DNA from: Alistipes sp.
GTDB taxonomy: Bacteria; Bacteroidota; Bacteroidia; Bacteroidales; Rikenellaceae
Length of the DNA: 64,000 nt
Direction of reading: 5' to 3'
Assembly (NCBI GenBank): GCA_017546725.1
Contig: JAFYRX010000003.1
Span: forward strand, 1-64,000
In this document: positions 17,965 through 27,579 of the stretch, one piece after another
How the letters are laid out: each line of letters begins with the position of its first letter
How positions within the stretch are numbered: the stretch's first letter is position 1
The notes under the pieces: generated by a model
The model's database searches: none
What the model was told of the DNA's origin: nothing
What the model saw: the letters and a program-made list of their open reading frames with translations, nothing else
Translations under genes and position numbers: made by a program

Positions 17965-20256
17965 CTACTCGGCATCTACTGTCGTTTGAGCCAAAGAGTC
18001 AGCCATTGCGAGAGAATCTGCCTTACGAGCAGCAGCACGCTCCTGACGTGAACGCTCGGCACGGGCACGGGCCTGCGCACGGGTATCGACCTTTGTGATT
18101 TGACGCAAAGCGGCAGTCTCCTCCTCGGCGGTTGGCTCTTCAATCAAACCTCGGGCAACAAGCATTGCAGTCTTATCGGGCTCGGCACCTCTGAATGAGC
18201 GATACATATCCATACCATCACGCTCACCACAACGAGAAAGAATCTCACGACGGAAACGCTCTGCCACGTCACGATTAAACAAATCGCCACTCTCTACAAA
18301 AGCACGATGAGCATCCTTATCCAAAACCTCGGCCCAAATGTAGAAATAGTAACCAGCAGAGTAGCCACTATTGAATATGTGATTAAAATAGGTGTAGTGA
18401 TAACGTGGCTCAATCTGAGAAATAAGACCACGCTTCGTTACCAACGACTCCTTTTCGAATGCATTGACATCAATCTTATCGGCACTCTCAACAGAGTGGA
18501 TATCCATATCCGACAATGCCGCAGCAACCAACTCCGTAGTAGCAAAACCTTCGTTGAATTTACTACTGCGCTGTATGCGTTCAATCATATCGTCAGGCAT
18601 AACCTCGTCAGTACGATAGTGTACAGCATACTGTTTGAGCATCTCGCTTGTGAAGGCCCAATTCTCCATAATCTGCGATGGCAACTCCACGAAATCACCC
18701 TCTACACCACTCAAGCCCTTATACTCTACATCGGCAAACAGGTTATGCAAGCCGTGACCAAACTCGTGGAAAAGAGTCTCGGTCTCATCAAGCGACAACA
18801 ACGCAGGCACGCCACCCGATGGTCTTGTAAAATTGCATACAATACTTACAACTGGAGGTACTCGCTGGCCATCCTTATAAGATTGGCTACGCATCGTGCC
18901 ACACCACGCTCCAGCACGCTTACCGGGACGGGGATGGAAATCGAAACACAAAGCGCCCAATGGCTTATCGTCGTTATCTATCACCTCATACATCTCGCAC
19001 TCCGCGTGATACAAAGGTGCCTGCAATGGGCGGAATGTGATACCATACAAGCGGTTGGCAAGGAAGAAAATACCATTCTTCACATTATCCAACGAGAGAT
19101 ATTGGCGGACCTTCTCTTCCTCCAAATCATAATCGGCCTTACGCACCTTCTCGGCATAGTACCACCAATCCCAAGACTCGAAAGTGGCATCGTGGCCCTC
19201 TTCGTGCTTGAACATTGTCATCATACGCTGCAACTCATCCTTTGAGCGTTGCAAAGCCGGCTCCCACACTTGATGCAATAACTCATATACCGCCTCAGGA
19301 GTCTTGGCCATCTGGTTCGACACTACATAATTGGCGAACGTATCAAACCCGAGCAACTTCGCCTTCTCGTAACGCAATGAGATAATATCGGCAATGACCG
19401 ATTTATTATCATTCTCATTATCGTTATTACCGCGTGAAATATAGGCCTTATAGATTTGCTCACGCAGATTACGATTCTCAGCATAGGTCAAAAGTGGCAA
19501 CATACTCGGCTTGTGAAGCGTAAACACATAAACACCATCACCCTTCTCCATCTTTTTAGCCTGCTCAAGTGCTGCATCACAAGCAGTTTCGGGAATACCC
19601 TTCAAATCCTCCTTGTTGTTAACCTCCAACACAAAAGCATTGGTCTCGGCCAAAAGATTTTGACCAAATTTCACACTCAGTGCCGACAACTGCTCGTTAA
19701 TTTGCTTAAGGCGCGCCTTATCCTCATCCGATAGCAATGCACCAGAGCGCACAAAACCATCATAAATCTTCTCCGTCAGACGCAACTGCTCGGCTGTGAG
19801 GTCCATAGCACCACGTTTATCATAAACGGCCTTAATCTTATCGAACAATTTGTCATTCAACGTGATAGCATCGCTATGAGCCGCACGCAAAGGACTCAAC
19901 TCAGCAGAAAGAGCCTGCATCTGCTCGTTGGTCTCGGCAGAGTTAAGTGTCGAAAATGCACGACTTACTCTCGAGAGCATCTCTCCCGAATTGTCGTATG
20001 CCAAAATAACATTCTCAAACGTAGGCTCCTCCTTTGACTCTACGATAGTTGTAATCTCCTCGTTCTGCAATGACATACCACGCTCGAATGCGGGTTTGAA
20101 ATGCTCGAACTTGATTCTATCAAACGGAGGAGTACCGTAAGGAGTATCCCACTCGGCCTCAAAAAATGGGTTTTCGACACTGTCAACACCCTTTTTACAG
20201 CCACAAACTGTCATAATTATCATCGCTACTGCGAATAAACTTGAAAAGCGTTTCAT
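17965..20256 (-). CDS. M3 family metallopeptidase lipoprotein (Dcp-like), copy 1
   Basis: 763 aa; paralogue of the next gene. A signal peptide leads to a cysteine in VCGC (weak lipobox). The zinc motif HEFGH is at residues 497-501 and ELPSQIMENW follows. It differs from its partner by a C-terminal tail of about 50 residues rich in Ala, Arg, Glu and Ser (ARARAERSRQERAAARKADS), probably helical and outside the peptidase fold. It is first in the three-gene minus-strand operon, with a promoter at 20283-20313 and a leader of about 20 nt. Confidence 0.92.
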   Translation of the reverse strand: MKRFSSLFAVAMIIMTVCGCKKGVDSVENPFFEAEWDTPYGTPPFDRIKFEHFKPAFERGMSLQNEEITTIVESKEEPTFENVILAYDNSGEMLSRVSRAFSTLNSAETNEQMQALSAELSPLRAAHSDAITLNDKLFDKIKAVYDKRGAMDLTAEQLRLTEKIYDGFVRSGALLSDEDKARLKQINEQLSALSVKFGQNLLAETNAFVLEVNNKEDLKGIPETACDAALEQAKKMEKGDGVYVFTLHKPSMLPLLTYAENRNLREQIYKAYISRGNNDNENDNKSVIADIISLRYEKAKLLGFDTFANYVVSNQMAKTPEAVYELLHQVWEPALQRSKDELQRMMTMFKHEEGHDATFESWDWWYYAEKVRKADYDLEEEKVRQYLSLDNVKNGIFFLANRLYGITFRPLQAPLYHAECEMYEVIDNDDKPLGALCFDFHPRPGKRAGAWCGTMRSQSYKDGQRVPPVVSIVCNFTRPSGGVPALLSLDETETLFHEFGHGLHNLFADVEYKGLSGVEGDFVELPSQIMENWAFTSEMLKQYAVHYRTDEVMPDDMIERIQRSSKFNEGFATTELVAAALSDMDIHSVESADKIDVNAFEKESLVTKRGLISQIEPRYHYTYFNHIFNSGYSAGYYFYIWAEVLDKDAHRAFVESGDLFNRDVAERFRREILSRCGERDGMDMYRSFRGAEPDKTAMLVARGLIEEPTAEEETAALRQITKVDTRAQARARAERSRQERAAARKADSLAMADSLAQTTVDAE

Positions 20257-20274
20257 TACTTAATTTATATTTAA

Positions 20275-20282
20275 TATCTTTG
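20275..20282 (+). promoter_or_regulatory. -7 box for rsmE
   Basis: TATCTTTG, perfect consensus. The -33 region has TTT at 20251-20253 (21 bp spacer) in place of TTG. It forms the left half of a 16-bp palindrome with the minus-strand -7 box at 20283-20290. Confidence 0.55.
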
Positions 20283-20313
20283 CAAAGATAATATATATTA
20301 AAAAGGTATGCAA
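20283..20313 (-). promoter_or_regulatory. promoter of the M3 peptidase operon
   Basis: On the minus strand TTG (20313-20311), 20 bp spacer, TATCTTTG (20290-20283). Full consensus; the -33 box lies inside the first codons of rsmE. Confidence 0.7.
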
Positions 20314-21018
20314 CTATTTTATGCCCCCGATATCACTCCGCCGTTCTACACATTGAGCGACGAGGAGTCTAAACATTGCGTCAGAGTGTTGCGCCTACGC
20401 GAAGGCGACACACTACACATCACCGACGGCAAAGGTAATTTATATCACTGCAATATAACGGAAGCCCACCAACATCATTGTACAGTGGAGGTAATCGAGA
20501 CCTTCTCGGAGTGGGGAAAGATACCCTATTCGCTAACGATGGCCGTCGCTCCGACAAAGAATATCGAACGTTACGAATGTTTTTTGGAAAAGGCTACCGA
20601 GGTTGGCGTAACACGCTTTATCCCAATAGAATGCGACCACAGCGAGCGACGCAGCATCAAGCACGAGCGCGAACAACGTGTAATCACATCGGCCGTCAAG
20701 CAATCACTCAAGGCTTATCACCCAGCGCTCGATGAACTAACACCCGTCAAGCAGGTTATTGCTACCCCATTCGATGGGCAGAAATTCATTGCTCACTGTA
20801 ACAAAGAGTACGGGGAAAGAGCCTATATGCCGTCAATTATTAAAAAAAATGAAAATATTTTAATTTTAATTGGCCCAGAAGGTGATTTTTCGCCCGAAGA
20901 GATTAAATTTGCACTCGAAAATGGCTTTGTACCCATCTCGCTTGGGTCACAACGTCTGCGTACCGAAACCGCCGCAATAGTCGCAACGGTAATGGTCGCA
21001 ACCGAAAACAGCAAATAA
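20308..21018 (+). CDS. rsmE: 16S rRNA (uracil1498-N3)-methyltransferase
   Basis: 236 aa, normal RsmE length. The N-terminal PUA-like part (about 1-70) is followed by a SPOUT methyltransferase domain with the SAM-binding knot motifs LIGPEGDFSPEE (about 190-201) and LGSQRLRTETAA (about 212-223). It methylates U1498 of 16S rRNA. Its -33 region is poor but the -7 box is perfect. The Ehr-like operon starts 70 nt downstream with no recognisable promoter between, so rsmE and that operon may share a transcript. Confidence 0.93.
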   Translation: MQLFYAPDITPPFYTLSDEESKHCVRVLRLREGDTLHITDGKGNLYHCNITEAHQHHCTVEVIETFSEWGKIPYSLTMAVAPTKNIERYECFLEKATEVGVTRFIPIECDHSERRSIKHEREQRVITSAVKQSLKAYHPALDELTPVKQVIATPFDGQKFIAHCNKEYGERAYMPSIIKKNENILILIGPEGDFSPEEIKFALENGFVPISLGSQRLRTETAAIVATVMVATENSK

Positions 21019-21088
21019 TAAAAAGTCAGCCTGCTTGAATAAAAGCCTGCGGACAACACACTCAAACTGAAAAAAAACAATTAACGAA

Positions 21089-23077
21089 ATGTTTTATCTC
21101 GGATTACTTTTGACGCTCTCACTGCTTGTGGCTGTAATATTTATAGTCCCGCTAAAAGGCAAGATTTGGGTGTCACTCACAGCCGTCACGGGAGCCATTG
21201 CAGCATTGGCCTATCCTGCCATAACGGCGTTGATGACGACGCAGCCTATCACTCTAATGCAGATTCAAGGGCCTATTTTTGGAGTAGAGACTCTCACAAT
21301 TGATTCTCTATCGGCTCTATTTCTGCTCATAATAGGCATTGCGGGATTTGCAACTGTTATCTACTCACGTGGATATCTGGCACAATACCTTGATAAGAAA
21401 TCATCGGCACACATCTCACTGCACTATACTGCATTGGTGATTATGATTTTAGCTATGATGCTGGTAGTCATTTCAAGCGGAGGATTCTCGTTCCTATTGG
21501 CGTGGGAGTTGATGACAATAGCATCGTTTATACTTATACTCTTCGATGCTCAACGTGCCGAAGTATTGCGTGCAGCACTAGCCTACCTGATAATGATGCA
21601 CGTAGGATTTATATTCCTTGTGGCAGGTTTTGCAACGCTATACGCCACAACAGGCTCTGCTTCGTTTGATGCTCTGCCATTCGCTTTCGGCCAGGGCAAG
21701 ACGATACTTCTCTTCATTCTATTCCTTTTGGGATTCGGAATGAAGGCGGGATTATTCCCTATGCACGTATGGCTGCCTGAAGCACACCCCGCGGCCCCAT
21801 CACACGTCTCGGCTATAATGTCAGGCGTAATGATTAAGACAGGTGTTTACGGAGTAATGCGTGTAGTGTGGAACATAAGCGATGTACACGAATTACAGAC
21901 TGCGGGATTTATCATACTTGCCGTAGGTATCGTAACAGGTCTTTGGGGTGTAATTCTCGCAGCATTGCAGAACGACGTAAAGCGATTGTTGGCATATTCA
22001 AGTATTGAGAACATCGGTGTTATATTCATCGGCCTGGGTATCGCCACGTTAGGCTCTGCGGCATCGAACAGCATAGTAGCCACATTGGCTCTGTGTGGTA
22101 CATTGCTACACATTGTCAACCACTCATTGTTTAAGTCACTGTTATTCTTTGGTGCAGGCAATCTCTATTCACAAATGCACTCTACTCATCTCAACCGTTT
22201 CGGAGGCGTTGCCAAGAGTATGCCCATTACAGCAATACTATTCTTGATAGCAACAGCCGCCATCTGTGCCTTACCACCTCTTAACGGTTTTGTCGGAGAG
22301 TTTATGATTTATTTGGGTATGCTCAATAGCGTACGTGACGGCGTAAACACCTTGGCAGCCGCAGGAGGTATCATTGCATTGGCACTGATTGGAGGAATTG
22401 TAGTGTTTGCATTTACCAAACTTTACAGCACCGTATTCCTCGGTTCACCGCGTGACCACCACGTTGCCGAGGCTGAAGAGGTTGATAATATGCGCTTGGC
22501 CGCTATGGCAATACCGACTGCTGGTATAATACTCATAGGCATTGCCCCACAGTTGGCCATCCGTGCATTAACAAATATTGCGGCAGGATTTACCACATCG
22601 GCGACACCAATCATTAATGATTACGTTACGCCTACTTTAGGCCGCATATCGCTTACGGCATTGCTTATAATCATAGTCATAGCATTGCTCTATCTGCTAA
22701 AGAGTCGCGCCCAGCGTGGTCGCACCATAGAGCAAGGTCCGACTTGGGGTTGCGGATTTACCTCGCCAAATATTCGTATGCAATATACGGGAGAATCATT
22801 CTCCGAGAACTTGGAATCAATCACCGCATCGCTTACGCAAAACACCGTAGAGGGCCGTGCTGTAAGCAAGAGCGAGATTTTCCCCTCGGCACATAACTAC
22901 AATGTTAAACACAAGGATAAGATTGACCGACTATTCAGCGAATGGTGGATGGAGTTGTTACGCATAATCAACAAACGTATAATGAGTTTGCGTACGGGTA
23001 AGATTAACCATTATATACTGTTTGCGTTATTGTTCCTTGTAGCGATATTTATTCTTTCACTCTTTAATATTTTATAA
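21089..23077 (+). CDS. Ehr/Hyf-type complex: antiporter-like membrane subunit (HyfB/NuoL-like)
   Basis: 662 aa with many membrane segments, homologous to the Mrp/NuoL-type ion pump subunits of group 4 hydrogenases. The residues needed for pumping are present: E140 in LLAWELMTIAS, K219 in GFGMKAGLFPMHVWLPEAH, and K250. The C-terminal stretch GPTWGCGFTSPNIRMQYT is typical of HyfB. First gene of six that run 21089-28341 with gaps of 2-21 nt. Likely role: proton or sodium translocation in the membrane arm of a complex whose redox subunits are altered (see the large- and small-subunit genes). Confidence 0.85.
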   Translation: MFYLGLLLTLSLLVAVIFIVPLKGKIWVSLTAVTGAIAALAYPAITALMTTQPITLMQIQGPIFGVETLTIDSLSALFLLIIGIAGFATVIYSRGYLAQYLDKKSSAHISLHYTALVIMILAMMLVVISSGGFSFLLAWELMTIASFILILFDAQRAEVLRAALAYLIMMHVGFIFLVAGFATLYATTGSASFDALPFAFGQGKTILLFILFLLGFGMKAGLFPMHVWLPEAHPAAPSHVSAIMSGVMIKTGVYGVMRVVWNISDVHELQTAGFIILAVGIVTGLWGVILAALQNDVKRLLAYSSIENIGVIFIGLGIATLGSAASNSIVATLALCGTLLHIVNHSLFKSLLFFGAGNLYSQMHSTHLNRFGGVAKSMPITAILFLIATAAICALPPLNGFVGEFMIYLGMLNSVRDGVNTLAAAGGIIALALIGGIVVFAFTKLYSTVFLGSPRDHHVAEAEEVDNMRLAAMAIPTAGIILIGIAPQLAIRALTNIAAGFTTSATPIINDYVTPTLGRISLTALLIIIVIALLYLLKSRAQRGRTIEQGPTWGCGFTSPNIRMQYTGESFSENLESITASLTQNTVEGRAVSKSEIFPSAHNYNVKHKDKIDRLFSEWWMELLRIINKRIMSLRTGKINHYILFALLFLVAIFILSLFNIL

Positions 23078-23079
23078 CA

Positions 23080-23994
23080 ATGGGAATAGCACTAAACACA
23101 CTACTAATGCTGATAGTTGCAATCTCAATAACGGGAGTGATTAACCGTTGCCGCGCATTGCTTGCGGGACGTAAGGGTTTGCCATTTTTTCAGCACATAT
23201 ACAACGTAAGATTGCTCCTACGCAAGGGGGCTGTATATTCGACTACGACAACTGCATTGTTCCGCATAGCACCTGCCGTTTATCTCGGCTCGGCTATTGT
23301 TGCAATGTTGTTCATCCCCGTTGCCGACCTCTACCCTCTCATATCATTCGAGGGCGACGTTATCTGCTTTGCTTATCTATTGGCCTTGGGCCGTTTCTCT
23401 CTGATTTTGGCGGCTATGGATACGGGTAGTTCATTCGAGGGTATGGGAGCATCTCGCGAAGCACTATATGGAGCATTAATCGAGCCCGCAATTATGATAG
23501 GTTTTGCCACGTTGGCAATGTTCTGCGGCTATACATCATTGGCCGATATTTTTGCCCACGAGCAGTCGTTCAACCTGCACCTAACGATAGTAATGTTGCT
23601 TACAGCATATCTCTTTATCAAGATTGCATTCGTTGAGTCGGGCCGAGTACCCGTTGATGACCCTCGCACACACCTCGAACTTACTATGATTCACGAGGTG
23701 ATGTGTCTGGATTATTGCGGTGTAGATATGGCTATGATTCAGATTGCAGGTTGGCTGAAGACTGCTTCAATATCGATGCTTGCTGCAAATGCCATTGCCG
23801 CAACGGGTTGTTTCCACTGGTGGTTTGCAACACCGCTTGCCATTTTGCTTACGGGATTGTCTGTCGGTATTGTCGAATCAACACAGGCCCGCAACAAACT
23901 TGTTCGCAACACTACATTTATAGTAACCATTTCGGCATTGGCTGCTTTGATATTCTTCATAGGCTACCTGCTGCAACTAAACATCAACATTTAA
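23080..23994 (+). CDS. Ehr/Hyf-type complex: NuoH/HyfC-like membrane subunit
   Basis: 304 aa, about eight membrane spans, 2 nt after the HyfB-like gene. Conserved NuoH-family segments are present: SSFEGMGASREALYGALIEP and ESGRVPVDDPRTHLELTMIH. In complex I and membrane hydrogenases the acidic residues of these loops line the path joining the redox site to the ion pumps. Their retention, despite loss of the NiFe site, suggests that the complex still couples something to ion movement. Confidence 0.87.
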   Translation: MGIALNTLLMLIVAISITGVINRCRALLAGRKGLPFFQHIYNVRLLLRKGAVYSTTTTALFRIAPAVYLGSAIVAMLFIPVADLYPLISFEGDVICFAYLLALGRFSLILAAMDTGSSFEGMGASREALYGALIEPAIMIGFATLAMFCGYTSLADIFAHEQSFNLHLTIVMLLTAYLFIKIAFVESGRVPVDDPRTHLELTMIHEVMCLDYCGVDMAMIQIAGWLKTASISMLAANAIAATGCFHWWFATPLAILLTGLSVGIVESTQARNKLVRNTTFIVTISALAALIFFIGYLLQLNINI

Positions 23995-23998
23995 GGCT

Positions 23999-24628
23999 AT
24001 GGTACTAACACTAATTATATTATACGTCATAACGCTCATCTACCTTTCCACAGTTGAGCGCTTCCGCAACTACGCCTCAATCATCGCTTGGCAAGGTTGG
24101 ATTTTGTTGGGCATCGCACTATTGCAACTCCATACGCTTAATTGGGTGGAGTTGGGATTTGTGATACTTGAGACTCTTATCTTTAAGGCTATCGTTGTGC
24201 CGGCCATATTGATGAACGTCATCAAAAAGACCAACATCAACCGTGTTGATAAATCGAGTTCATCTCAATTCAATTCGCAGATGTTATCAATTACAGCACT
24301 CATCATTAGTGCCATCACGACATACTACGTTGCCGATTCATCGGTACATATGTTATTCTTCGGCGTTGCACTCTATGCGCTATTAAGCGGACTTATATTG
24401 ATTGTTTTGCGCTCACGCATCTTTACGCACGTTGTAGGATTCCTCGTTATCGAGAACGGTGTATTCCTCTTCTCGATGGCAATTGGTGTCGAGATGCCCA
24501 TCTTGATTAATATGGCTATTATGCTCGATATCTTGATTTCGATTCTAATGCTCGGAATGTTCCTTACAAAAGTCGATAACAAGATTCAGGCTGACGACAG
24601 CGATTCATTAACCCGAGTAAAAGACTAA
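23999..24628 (+). CDS. Ehr/Hyf-type complex: HyfE/NuoK-like membrane subunit
   Basis: 209 aa, six or so membrane segments, 4 nt after the NuoH-like gene. The C-terminal part resembles NuoK/MrpC, with ENGVFLFSMAIGVEMPILINMAI containing the acidic residue typical of the family. Length and position match HyfE of group 4 hydrogenase operons. A charged loop (RVDKSSSSQFNSQ) interrupts the middle. Confidence 0.78.
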   Translation: MVLTLIILYVITLIYLSTVERFRNYASIIAWQGWILLGIALLQLHTLNWVELGFVILETLIFKAIVVPAILMNVIKKTNINRVDKSSSSQFNSQMLSITALIISAITTYYVADSSVHMLFFGVALYALLSGLILIVLRSRIFTHVVGFLVIENGVFLFSMAIGVEMPILINMAIMLDILISILMLGMFLTKVDNKIQADDSDSLTRVKD

Positions 24629-24633
24629 AGGCT

Positions 24634-26037
24634 ATGATATATCTCTTCTTTTTATTATGGCTTGCAATAGCAGCCACCACTTTGGTTGCCCGCACACGTC
24701 GTGTGGTGCATATCTTATGCGGTTGTTATCTTACAGTTCACGCTGTATTTATCGACAGACTCCTGTTAGGCGGAAAATATCTCACCACTTCGGGGATGTT
24801 CTTCACGTTTGATGAGGCAGGTACGCTGTTTTATATTCTGCTTGCAATAGTTGCACTCTTTGTTTTCTGGCATTCGGAAGAGTACCTCAAAACAGACGCA
24901 ATAGAGCATTACAGACTATATTTCTCGCTGATGATGTTGCTCACAACAGCCATTACGGGTGTATATTTTGCTAACAACATCGCCATCACCTGGATTCTGC
25001 TTGAGGCCACTACACTCTGTGGTGCGGGCATACTCTACTACCGCCGTTCAAAGCCAACCCTGGAGGCTACGTGGAAGTATCTGTTCGTCTGCTCAACGGG
25101 TATCGCCATAGCATACCTCGGCATATTGTTGCTTTGTGCTGCTGCAGAAAACTCTTCGCTTAACTATTCCGAATTAAAGAACCTTATCGTACACGGTAAC
25201 CCGTTGTATTTGAAGGTAGCATTCATATTGATTCTTACGGGATATAGTTGTAAGATGGAGATTTTCCCGCTATACACTATCGGCGTCGATGCCAACTTCG
25301 CAGCCCCTGCACCCGCATCGGCTATGATATCTACGGGATTGGTTAATGCTGGATTCTTGGCTATATTCCGCATATACAGATTATTTGCCAACACACCTGT
25401 ATTCGATTGGGTACAGAATGTTATGTTGCTGACTGGTGTATTGAGCCTTGTTGTGGGAGCGTTGTTCCTGCGCCGTACAAACAACTACAAGCGATTCCTT
25501 TCGTACTCGACAGTAGAGAATATGGGTATCGCAGCCATCGGCCTCGGAATTGGAGGCATTGGTGTATGGGCAGCAGTGTTCCACGTCGTATGCCACTCGC
25601 TTATCAAGAGTAGCCTCTTCTTGCAGATTGGTATCGTACGTCACATCTACAATGGTTACCGCATCAACCGCATCGGCGACTATATCAACATCAACAAGGT
25701 CGGTGCCATTGGTCTATTGGTCGGTATGGTCGTAATCTTGGCCTTCCCGCCTTCTCCGTTATTCATCTCAGAGTTGATGATTCTATCGGAGACCATTACA
25801 GCAGGTAATTGGTGGCTGACGGCATTGATGATGCTCCTGATGTGTATTGTAATCTACTCGGTATGCCATCGCGTAATAAAACTATGCTATCAGCCCAATC
25901 AGGACGAGTTGCACATTTCTAACATCAATCGCCGTTTATCATACAGCGCACTTATCCTGATGCTGGGTGCAATCGTAATAGGATTGTGGCAACCAGCACC
26001 GCTAAAAGCAATTATTGACACAATAGTGAATATGTAG
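24634..26037 (+). CDS. Ehr/Hyf-type complex: antiporter-like membrane subunit (HyfF/NuoN-like)
   Basis: 467 aa, second antiporter-like subunit, 5 nt after HyfE-like. Key residues: E124 in ITWILLEATTLCG and K207 in GYSCKMEIFPLY. The second lysine expected near position 238 appears to be asparagine (ISTGLVNAG), so this pump half may be altered compared with the HyfB-like subunit. A HyfD counterpart, present in E. coli hyf, is absent, so the operon has two pump subunits. Confidence 0.82.
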   Translation: MIYLFFLLWLAIAATTLVARTRRVVHILCGCYLTVHAVFIDRLLLGGKYLTTSGMFFTFDEAGTLFYILLAIVALFVFWHSEEYLKTDAIEHYRLYFSLMMLLTTAITGVYFANNIAITWILLEATTLCGAGILYYRRSKPTLEATWKYLFVCSTGIAIAYLGILLLCAAAENSSLNYSELKNLIVHGNPLYLKVAFILILTGYSCKMEIFPLYTIGVDANFAAPAPASAMISTGLVNAGFLAIFRIYRLFANTPVFDWVQNVMLLTGVLSLVVGALFLRRTNNYKRFLSYSTVENMGIAAIGLGIGGIGVWAAVFHVVCHSLIKSSLFLQIGIVRHIYNGYRINRIGDYININKVGAIGLLVGMVVILAFPPSPLFISELMILSETITAGNWWLTALMMLLMCIVIYSVCHRVIKLCYQPNQDELHISNINRRLSYSALILMLGAIVIGLWQPAPLKAIIDTIVNM

Positions 26038-26040
26038 GCT

Positions 26041-27558
26041 ATGAATTATTATATTACAAATAACACTGCAACACAGGCCGTAGCCATAAAGGATATTCCC
26101 GAAGTGGATTATGCGGCGCTATATGATGACCTCAAGGAGCGCCTAAAGCAGGAGCAATATCACGTTGCTCACTACTTTGCTACGCCCGACGAGAATCGAC
26201 TGATGTTCTACATCGTGCTACTTGACGACAAGGAGCATCAGATTATGTTGGCGCGCTTTGCTATGGAGTACTACGACGACATAGCACTCCCCTCGCTCAC
26301 AGCCCTGCACCCTGCAATGCACCCCTATGAGCGTGAGATTGCCGAACTATACAACGTAAAATTCGGCTCAATGCCCTGGGATAAGCCATTGCGTTTCTCG
26401 GAGAATCGCCGCAACCGAAACTCTACGATTGACAACTACCCATTCTATACTATCGAGGGTGAATCGTTGCACGAAGTGAATGTAGGCCCTATACACGCAG
26501 GTATTATCGAGCCAGGTGCTTTCCGTTTTATTTGCGACGGTGAGAAGGTACTGCACCTTGAAATTGCATTGGGTTATCAGCATCGTGGAGTTGAGACAGA
26601 GTTCACCTCTACAGACAATCGTCTGCGACAGACACTGCTCGCCGAGAGCATTGCGGGCGATAGTGCCATAGCGCACACATCGGCCTTTGCCGCTACAATT
26701 GAGCGTTTGACAGACACTGCCGTTAGCGATTCGCTTGCAACAGAACGTATCGTGGCACTTGAATTGGAGCGTATGGCTATGCACATTGCCGACACGGGAG
26801 CATTGTCGATGGATGTAGGATACCAACTCGGGCAAGTCGCTTGCGAGGCTCTGCGTACGATGACTATTAACACTACGCAAGCGTGGTGTGGCAACCGTTT
26901 TGGTAAGGGTTTGATTCGCCCCTGTGGCACAAACAAACCCCTCACAAAAGAGAAAATAGATATGATACTCGCCAACGTCGAGCAAATAGGCAGACGCTAT
27001 GCAGAGGTCAGCGACGATATAAAGAGTTCACCCACCCTACTCTCTCGTTTTGAGCATTGTGGCATAGTACCACGTTCGGAGATGTTGCGCATTGGTGGAG
27101 TAGGTATGGCAGCACGCGCCAGCGGCTTAGTGCGTGATATACGTTCTTCACACCCTTGGGGCAAGTATGCTACCGAGACAAAGCACGAGAGCATCTCACA
27201 ACACGACGGCGACGTTATGTCACGCCTGATGATGCGATGCGACGAGGTGCAGCAGTCGGTTGCGAGAATCAAATCGCTGCTTGAAGGTTACACACCCGAG
27301 ACATCCTCGGCCCGCCCTGACTATGAATGTGCGCTCAAGTCCGAGCATCTTTCATTCGGACTTATTGAGGGATGGAGAGGCGAGATATGTCACGTTGCCT
27401 TGACCAACAGCGAGGGTAAAATATCAACCTACAAGGTTAAGGAGCCGAGCCTACACAATTGGTTAGCGTTGGCATTGGCCGTACGCGGTGAGGGTATATC
27501 GGACTTCCCTATTTGCAACAAGAGTTTCAACCTCTCATACTGCGGTCACGACTTGTAA
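26041..27558 (+). CDS. Ehr-type large subunit (NuoC/NuoD fusion; NiFe ligands absent)
   Basis: 505 aa. The N-terminal part (about 1-120) is NuoC-like (HPYEREIAELYNVKF) and the rest is NuoD/HycE-like (IEPGAFRF, ALGYQHRGVE, HIADTGALSMDVGY). True group 4 hydrogenases carry two CxxC pairs that bind NiFe. Here the first is AESIAGDSAIAH (A205 and S208 at the cysteine positions) and the C-terminal one is SFNLSYCGHDL, with S499 and G502 where DPCxxC cysteines would be. The protein therefore cannot hold a standard NiFe centre. It is intact, with no frameshift, so it is conserved for another purpose. It should not be named hydrogenase. Confidence 0.85.
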   Translation: MNYYITNNTATQAVAIKDIPEVDYAALYDDLKERLKQEQYHVAHYFATPDENRLMFYIVLLDDKEHQIMLARFAMEYYDDIALPSLTALHPAMHPYEREIAELYNVKFGSMPWDKPLRFSENRRNRNSTIDNYPFYTIEGESLHEVNVGPIHAGIIEPGAFRFICDGEKVLHLEIALGYQHRGVETEFTSTDNRLRQTLLAESIAGDSAIAHTSAFAATIERLTDTAVSDSLATERIVALELERMAMHIADTGALSMDVGYQLGQVACEALRTMTINTTQAWCGNRFGKGLIRPCGTNKPLTKEKIDMILANVEQIGRRYAEVSDDIKSSPTLLSRFEHCGIVPRSEMLRIGGVGMAARASGLVRDIRSSHPWGKYATETKHESISQHDGDVMSRLMMRCDEVQQSVARIKSLLEGYTPETSSARPDYECALKSEHLSFGLIEGWRGEICHVALTNSEGKISTYKVKEPSLHNWLALALAVRGEGISDFPICNKSFNLSYCGHDL

Positions 27559-27579
27559 ACGATAAACGAAATTAAGATT

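Noticed and set aside
18307..19245. 312-aa plus-strand open frame
   Set aside because: It lies wholly antisense to the M3 peptidase gene, which has clear motifs; no promoter or recognisable domain supports it.
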